Shown here: positions 59,842 to 64,000 of the stretch, one piece after another | How the letters are laid out: every line of letters begins with the position of its first letter | How positions within the stretch are numbered: the first letter of the stretch is position 1 | Assembly: GCF_028204155.1 (NCBI RefSeq) | Contig: NZ_JAQLOI010000001.1 | Coordinates: 248,001-312,000 of the forward strand | Length of the DNA stretch: 64,000 nt | Direction: 5' to 3' | From: Vibrio algarum | Lineage (GTDB): Bacteria > Pseudomonadota > Gammaproteobacteria > Enterobacterales > Vibrionaceae | Made by a program: the position numbers and the translations under genes | Notes under the pieces: model-generated | The model's input: only the letters and a program-made list of their open reading frames with translations | Told to the model about the DNA's origin: nothing | The model's database searches: none

Positions 59842-60276
59842 TCACACCTGCAACCAAAACGTGACTGGTCCATCATTGACCAAAGACACTTTCATGTCAG
59901 CAGCAAAGCGTCCTCGCTCTGTCGGCAAAATACCTTCACAGCGTTCAGAAAAATAATTATACAAGCGTTCTGCTTCTATTGGGTGAGCACCACGTGAAAA
60001 ACCGGCTCTTGTTCCCTTTTTTGTGTCTGCGGGCAAGGTAAATTGTGAGACAACCAAAACGCTACCACCGATTTGATTAACATTCAGGTTCATTTTTCCT
60101 TCAGCGTCACTAAAGACTCGATAATTCGTCACTTTTTCAACTAAACGTTGAGCCTTCGCTTCATCATCGTCTTTTTCGACACCTAACAATACAAGCAATC
60201 CTTTATCAATCTTGCCTACTATTTGCTTGTCTACCTCTACAGAGGCTTCACTCACTCTTTGTATCAGAGCTATCAC
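59842..60276 (-). CDS. dtd: D-aminoacyl-tRNA deacylase
   Basis: Dtd hydrolyses D-aminoacyl-tRNA and mischarged glycyl-tRNA, a proofreading step after aminoacylation. The 144-residue protein shows both active-site motifs, V-S-Q-F-T-L-P-A-D near residue 77 and N-D-G-P-V-T-F near the C terminus (the conserved Gly-Pro reads G-P-V-T). It begins M-I-A-L-I-Q-R-V-S. Its start overlaps the end of yihY by 29 bp, so the two are co-transcribed. Confidence 0.96.
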   Translation of the reverse strand: MIALIQRVSEASVEVDKQIVGKIDKGLLVLLGVEKDDDEAKAQRLVEKVTNYRVFSDAEGKMNLNVNQIGGSVLVVSQFTLPADTKKGTRAGFSRGAHPIEAERLYNYFSERCEGILPTERGRFAADMKVSLVNDGPVTFWLQV

Positions 60277-61156
60277 TACCGTCTCTCCTAACTGCTACTA
60301 TACGCTTTACAAATTTCGGTAATATGATTTCCGAATTACGATTCCACTGATCTCTTTCGCCTAGACTTGCCGTTAGCTCAGCCCCAATAAGTACGATAAA
60401 CCAACACAAATAGATCCAGACAAAAAGAATTGGTATTGCAGCCAGTGTGCCATAAATCAGCTGGTAACTTGGAAACGCTGATATGTAATAAGCAAATATA
60501 CTTTTACTGATTTCAAATAAAAAAGTACTAATCAATGCACCAAACATGGCGTGCCGCACTTTAACTTGAATGTTAGGCACAAACAGATACAACCCCAAAA
60601 AGCCAATGAATGAAAAGAGCTGAGGTAACCTGCTGTATAGAAAGTTTACCGTATCATCGCTAAAAAGTTTAAGGGACATGATATGTGAGCTGACAGCGAT
60701 ACTCGCGCCGATCAAAAGAGGCCCTAAGGTAAGCACCATCCAATACATTGAAAAAGAATAAACTATGCGTCTCTTTTTCTTTACTCTCCAAATGTAATTC
60801 AAGTTTTTGTCGATACTCGAAATAAGTAAAATTGCGGTAACAAATAGAAAACTAGCACCGACCGACGTCATTTGAGCCGTATTCGCGACAAATGCCTCTA
60901 GTGCATCTTCTATTGCTTCACCAGCGGCTGGAACGAAATTATTTATAATAAATTGTTGGATTGTGTCACCTGCCCCATCAAAGGCAGGAAACCGAGCAAG
61001 AGCAGAAAGTAAAACGGTCGTTAGAGGCACTAATGACAAAAGGGTAATGTACGTCATATAGCCCGCATTAACGGTTAATCTATCGTGTGCTACACGCTGC
61101 TTTAAATAAAATAAGTAATATATGATTGTGTTGGTATAACTTGCTCGCTTTTCCAT
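60248..61156 (-). CDS. yihY: YihY/BrkB family inner-membrane protein
   Basis: A 302-residue membrane protein of the YihY/UPF0761 family with about six transmembrane helices between residues 35 and 265. A conserved A-G-Y-M-T-Y-I-T-L-L-S-L-V-P-L opens the membrane region, and Y-G-T-L-A-A-I-P-I-L-F-V-W-I-Y-L lies in the last third. Early annotation as RNase BN was wrong for this family; its function is unknown. The basic, serine-rich C-terminal tail overlaps the dtd start. Confidence 0.92.
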   Translation of the reverse strand: MEKRASYTNTIIYYLFYLKQRVAHDRLTVNAGYMTYITLLSLVPLTTVLLSALARFPAFDGAGDTIQQFIINNFVPAAGEAIEDALEAFVANTAQMTSVGASFLFVTAILLISSIDKNLNYIWRVKKKRRIVYSFSMYWMVLTLGPLLIGASIAVSSHIMSLKLFSDDTVNFLYSRLPQLFSFIGFLGLYLFVPNIQVKVRHAMFGALISTFLFEISKSIFAYYISAFPSYQLIYGTLAAIPILFVWIYLCWFIVLIGAELTASLGERDQWNRNSEIILPKFVKRIVAVRRDGSDSSDTKSE

Positions 61157-61165
61157 AAACTGCCT

Positions 61166-61690
61166 TTAGCCAATCTGTTCCAATATGAAATTTGCACGAT
61201 CCTCTACACTACCCCATGGAACCTCTATTGGTAGATAACCTAAATCTCGATAGCAAGTTAAGAGTAATTGGTGGATCTCTAACGCCTCAGAAAACGCGTG
61301 TGGGCGAACCGTATCTTGAGTGTATATTAATTGATTTGGTGAGCAGAAAAATACCTTATCGAAATACCCATTACTGGCATCGACATATTTTTTATCAACC
61401 ACTAGTTTACCTAACTGCAGATAAGCGCATATATCTGGTATCGCTCTATCCAAAAAAGACAAACCCGCCTGTTTTTCCGATGCGCATTTTTGAATCTGCA
61501 TCATATCTAAGCACATCTCTGCAAATTCAGATAAATTTGTCCACGGCAGTACGCCATTAGCCTGCTGCAGTTGCTGCTCAATTAAATACCGAGGGCTCTC
61601 CTCAAAAGTAAGGTATCCACGTTTTGCAAGGTCGGCAATAATACTTGTTTTGCCTGCACCCGGACCACCCGTTATCACGATCGGCTTCAT
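61166..61690 (-). CDS. P-loop ATPase/kinase-like protein (AAA_28 type)
   Basis: A 174-residue protein starting M-K-P-I-V-I-T-G-G-P-G-A-G-K-T-S, with a Walker A loop right at the N terminus, a later F-L-D-R-A-I-P-D segment typical of AAA_28 (NadR-like) kinases, and R-P-H-A-F-S-E-A. The ATG at 61690 is chosen over earlier in-frame starts because AAAGGA lies 5 bases before it and the P-loop then stands at the start. The substrate is unknown. It lies 9 bp upstream of yihY and probably belongs to the same operon. Confidence 0.85.
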   Translation of the reverse strand: MKPIVITGGPGAGKTSIIADLAKRGYLTFEESPRYLIEQQLQQANGVLPWTNLSEFAEMCLDMMQIQKCASEKQAGLSFLDRAIPDICAYLQLGKLVVDKKYVDASNGYFDKVFFCSPNQLIYTQDTVRPHAFSEALEIHQLLLTCYRDLGYLPIEVPWGSVEDRANFILEQIG

Positions 61691-61725
61691 AAACATCCTT
61701 TGTCTCAGCGATATTTCTAGTCTAC

Positions 61726-61767
61726 CAAAAAAACAATACCCCTTCATGATTGCTCATGAAAGGGTAT
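61726..61767 (-). terminator. Intrinsic terminator of typA
   Basis: Arms 61736-61749 and 61754-61767 form a 14-bp stem with one mismatch and a 4-base loop. On the minus strand it is followed by TTG and a T7 run (61727-61733). It lies 30 bases beyond the typA stop. Confidence 0.88.
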
Positions 61768-61797
61768 CCGTATCATTTTGAAACGTCGCTAATTGCT

Positions 61798-63630
61798 TTA
61801 CGCTTTAGCTGGACGACTTGCACGCTTACGTTCGTTTTCTGTAAGAAGTTTTTTACGAATTCGAATACTTACTGGTGTAACTTCTACTAGCTCATCTTCA
61901 TCAATAAACTCTAAAGCCTGTTCTAATGTGTATTTGATAGGCGGTGATAATACTTGCGCTTCATCAGTACCAGATGAACGAACATTCGTTAGCTGCTTAC
62001 CCTTAAGGCAATTCACTGTTAAGTCATTTGAACGATTATGAATACCAACAATCTGACCTTCATAAACTTCGTCAGCATGTTCCGCAAATAAGCGGCCACG
62101 GCTTTGAAGGTTAAATAGTGCGTATGTTAATGCTTTGCCAGTCGCGTTTGAAACTAGAACACCGTTACTACGCTGACCAATAACACCACCTTTATGTGGG
62201 CCGTAATGATCAAACGTATGATAAATCAAACCAGAGCCAGATGTGATGGTCATAAACTCAGTCTGGAAACCAATCAAGCCACGAGAAGGCATCATAAAGT
62301 CCATACGTACACGGCCTTTACCATCTGTAGACATATCGGTTAATTCACCCTTACGGATACCAATATTTTCCATAATGCTACCTTGATTTTCTTCAACTAC
62401 ATCAATAGTAACGGTCTCATATGGTTCCAATAATTGGCCATTTTCTTCTTTAAGGATTACCTCAGGACGTGATACTGCAAGCTCAAAACCTTCACGACGC
62501 ATATTCTCAATAAGAATAGACAGGTGTAGCTCACCACGACCAGATACACGGAACTTATCAGGATCACCTGTTTGTTCTACGCGTAGAGCAACGTTATGAA
62601 CGAGTTCTTTCTCAAGGCGTTCCAAAATATTACGAGAAGTAACAAACTTACCTTCTTTACCTGCGAAAGGAGAGTTATTTACTTGAAAAGTCATTGTTAC
62701 TGTTGGCTCATCCACAGAAAGTGGGGTCATTGCTTCAACATTATTTTGGTCACAAATAGTGTCCGAAATTTTTAATTCACCTAAACCAGTAATAGCAACG
62801 ATGTCACCAGCGTCACCTTGTTCTACTTCATGGCGCTCAAGACCAAGATAACCAAGAACAGTACCTACTTTAGCGTTTCTCTTTTTACCATCAGCACTTA
62901 TTACAGTAACTTGCTGATTAGGTTTAACCATACCACGAGTTACTCGAGCCACACCGATAACACCCACATATGAGCTGTAATCAAGCTGAGAAACTTGCAT
63001 CTGCAAAGAACCATCAATGTCTACTTTAGGTGCTTCAACATTGTCAACGATAGCTTGGAACAATGGTTCCATGTTTTCGCCTTCTTCGCCTTCTTCTAAC
63101 GTAGCCCAACCATTTAGAGCCGAAGCATAAACTACTTGGAAGTCTAGTTGTTCGTCAGTTGCACCTAAGTTATCGAACAAGTCGAACACTTGATCCATGA
63201 CCCAATCAGGTCGAGCGCCTGGGCGATCCACTTTATTAATAACAACGATTGGCTTTAAACCATGACCAAATGCTTTTTGTGTAACGAAACGAGTTTGAGG
63301 CATAGGCCCATCAACTGCGTCAACAATAAGCAAAACGGAATCAACCATAGACATAATACGTTCTACTTCACCACCAAAATCGGCGTGTCCAGGAGTATCT
63401 ACGATGTTAATACGGAAGTCGTTCCAGTTAATTGCAGTATTCTTTGCAAGAATAGTAATACCGCGCTCTTTCTCGATATCGTTCGAGTCCATTACACGCT
63501 CTTCAACTTCTCCACGAGATTCTAGAGTTCCTGACTGCTGAAGCAGTTTATCTACAAGAGTCGTTTTACCGTGGTCAACGTGCGCGATGATCGCGATATT
63601 TCTTAATTTGTCAATCTGTGGAGTAGTCAT
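61798..63630 (-). CDS. typA: Ribosome-associated translational GTPase TypA/BipA
   Basis: BipA is a ribosome-binding GTPase of the elongation-factor family, needed for growth at low temperature and for ribosome assembly. The 610-residue protein has G1 A-H-V-D-H-G-K-T-T, switch I E-R-G-I-T-I, G3 D-T-P-G-H-A-D-F and G4 N-K-V-D, a beta-barrel domain, EF-G-like domains III and V, and the BipA-specific C-terminal domain. Length is as usual. It is followed by its own terminator and is probably divergent from a gene right of the window. Confidence 0.98.
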   Translation of the reverse strand: MTTPQIDKLRNIAIIAHVDHGKTTLVDKLLQQSGTLESRGEVEERVMDSNDIEKERGITILAKNTAINWNDFRINIVDTPGHADFGGEVERIMSMVDSVLLIVDAVDGPMPQTRFVTQKAFGHGLKPIVVINKVDRPGARPDWVMDQVFDLFDNLGATDEQLDFQVVYASALNGWATLEEGEEGENMEPLFQAIVDNVEAPKVDIDGSLQMQVSQLDYSSYVGVIGVARVTRGMVKPNQQVTVISADGKKRNAKVGTVLGYLGLERHEVEQGDAGDIVAITGLGELKISDTICDQNNVEAMTPLSVDEPTVTMTFQVNNSPFAGKEGKFVTSRNILERLEKELVHNVALRVEQTGDPDKFRVSGRGELHLSILIENMRREGFELAVSRPEVILKEENGQLLEPYETVTIDVVEENQGSIMENIGIRKGELTDMSTDGKGRVRMDFMMPSRGLIGFQTEFMTITSGSGLIYHTFDHYGPHKGGVIGQRSNGVLVSNATGKALTYALFNLQSRGRLFAEHADEVYEGQIVGIHNRSNDLTVNCLKGKQLTNVRSSGTDEAQVLSPPIKYTLEQALEFIDEDELVEVTPVSIRIRKKLLTENERKRASRPAKA

Positions 63631-64000
63631 GAAGTTTGATTCACTCAGTCATAATGAAGCCGCGACACCTCGCAGCAATAGTAATAAGGTTTTGAAAAAA
63701 CCGTTTTAAAAATAAACAGTTTTAAAAATCCGCGCTAATGTACCAGATTTTTACTCAAACACCTAAAGAATGTGATCTTTATCTATATATTGTTAAATAG
63801 AAATGAATGAAACAATATTGAGATCAATTACTTCTTCATTTAGCAGACTGGTCAGAGATCTATTTCTTATCTAATCCGTTAACGTTTTCAAAATCAGATT
63901 GACTTTTTTTCGCCTTACGTGCTGAATAGAGATCGTTCGATTCTCAGTACAGCTCAACTTGAGCGCACAAAATTAGTGCACGCTAGAATCATTTTGGTGC
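63631..64000. other. Intergenic region upstream of typA, reaching the window edge
   Basis: 370 bp of AT-rich DNA with no recognisable gene. It should contain the typA promoter on the minus strand. The right end carries GCAC/GTGC repeats that look like enhancer sites for a plus-strand gene beyond the window, probably glnA, which neighbours typA in many Gammaproteobacteria. Confidence 0.5.
63965..63979 (+). promoter_or_regulatory. Candidate NtrC (NR-I) binding site
   Basis: GCAC-N7-GTGC at 63965-63979 is exactly the spacing of the NtrC consensus GCACC-N5-GGTGC (core GCAC/GTGC). A further GGTGC at 63996-64000 may be the end of a second site cut by the window. Such paired sites lie upstream of glnA in enteric bacteria and Vibrio. 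Confidence 0.45.

Overview
This window looks like chromosome DNA of a Vibrio species (Vibrionaceae). It has moderate-low GC. Protein sequences and gene order closely match the Vibrio envelope locus (LPS core, coaD, mutM, rpmGB, radC, MCP, coaBC, slmA, lpxL/lpxN, rph-pyrE, yicC) and the block gmk-rpoZ-spoT-trmH / tex / bioH-comF-nfuA-cysQ-nudE / gspC-N / hslR-hslO / pckA / yiiD-dtd-yihY / typA. No rRNA, tRNA, CRISPR array, insertion sequence or prophage was recognised.

Layout. 1-6.5 kb: lipopolysaccharide core locus, with the end of an O-antigen ligase-type gene, waaA (Kdo transferase), a GT32 glycosyltransferase, kdkA (Kdo kinase), two GT9 heptosyltransferase-like genes and a WaaE-type GT2. 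6.5-12.7 kb: coaD, mutM, rpmG/rpmB, the heptose precursor genes gmhA and hldE, and radC, with two copies of a REP-like double hairpin and a 21-bp tandem repeat. 12.8-21.4 kb: a chemoreceptor, coaBC, slmA, two lipid A secondary acyltransferases, pyrE, rph and yicC. 21.5-27.2 kb: an accessory segment between yicC and gmk holding a HipBA-type module and a TRAP transporter. 27.2-31.1 kb: gmk, rpoZ, spoT, trmH. 31.1-34.9 kb: an unusual minus-strand group made of a CxxC mini-thioredoxin, an ArsP/UPF0718 permease, a SigZ-like ECF sigma factor and a secreted four-repeat retropepsin-like protein. 35-42 kb: tex, a small unknown gene, bioH, comF, nfuA, cysQ, nudE. 42-53.3 kb: the complete type II secretion operon gspC-gspN. 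53.4-64 kb: hslR-hslO, pckA, an AsmA-like gene, yiiD, dtd, yihY, a P-loop ATPase and typA, ending in what looks like the NtrC-controlled promoter of a gene to the right (probably glnA).

The main biological theme is the cell envelope: inner-core sugar synthesis (gmhA, hldE), Kdo and heptose transfer, Kdo phosphorylation, lipid A acylation and protein secretion.

The main technical theme is that five genes (O-antigen ligase, the conserved gene beside mutM, coaBC, dctM, gspE) each appear to lack one base in a homopolymer. Because coaBC is essential and gspE is otherwise intact, sequencing or assembly error is more likely than true gene decay.

The best candidate for an undescribed system is 31134-34932. 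There a tetra-repeat aspartic-protease-like protein is translationally coupled to an anti-sigma-less ECF sigma factor with a cysteine-bearing tail, next to a permease and a small thioredoxin.
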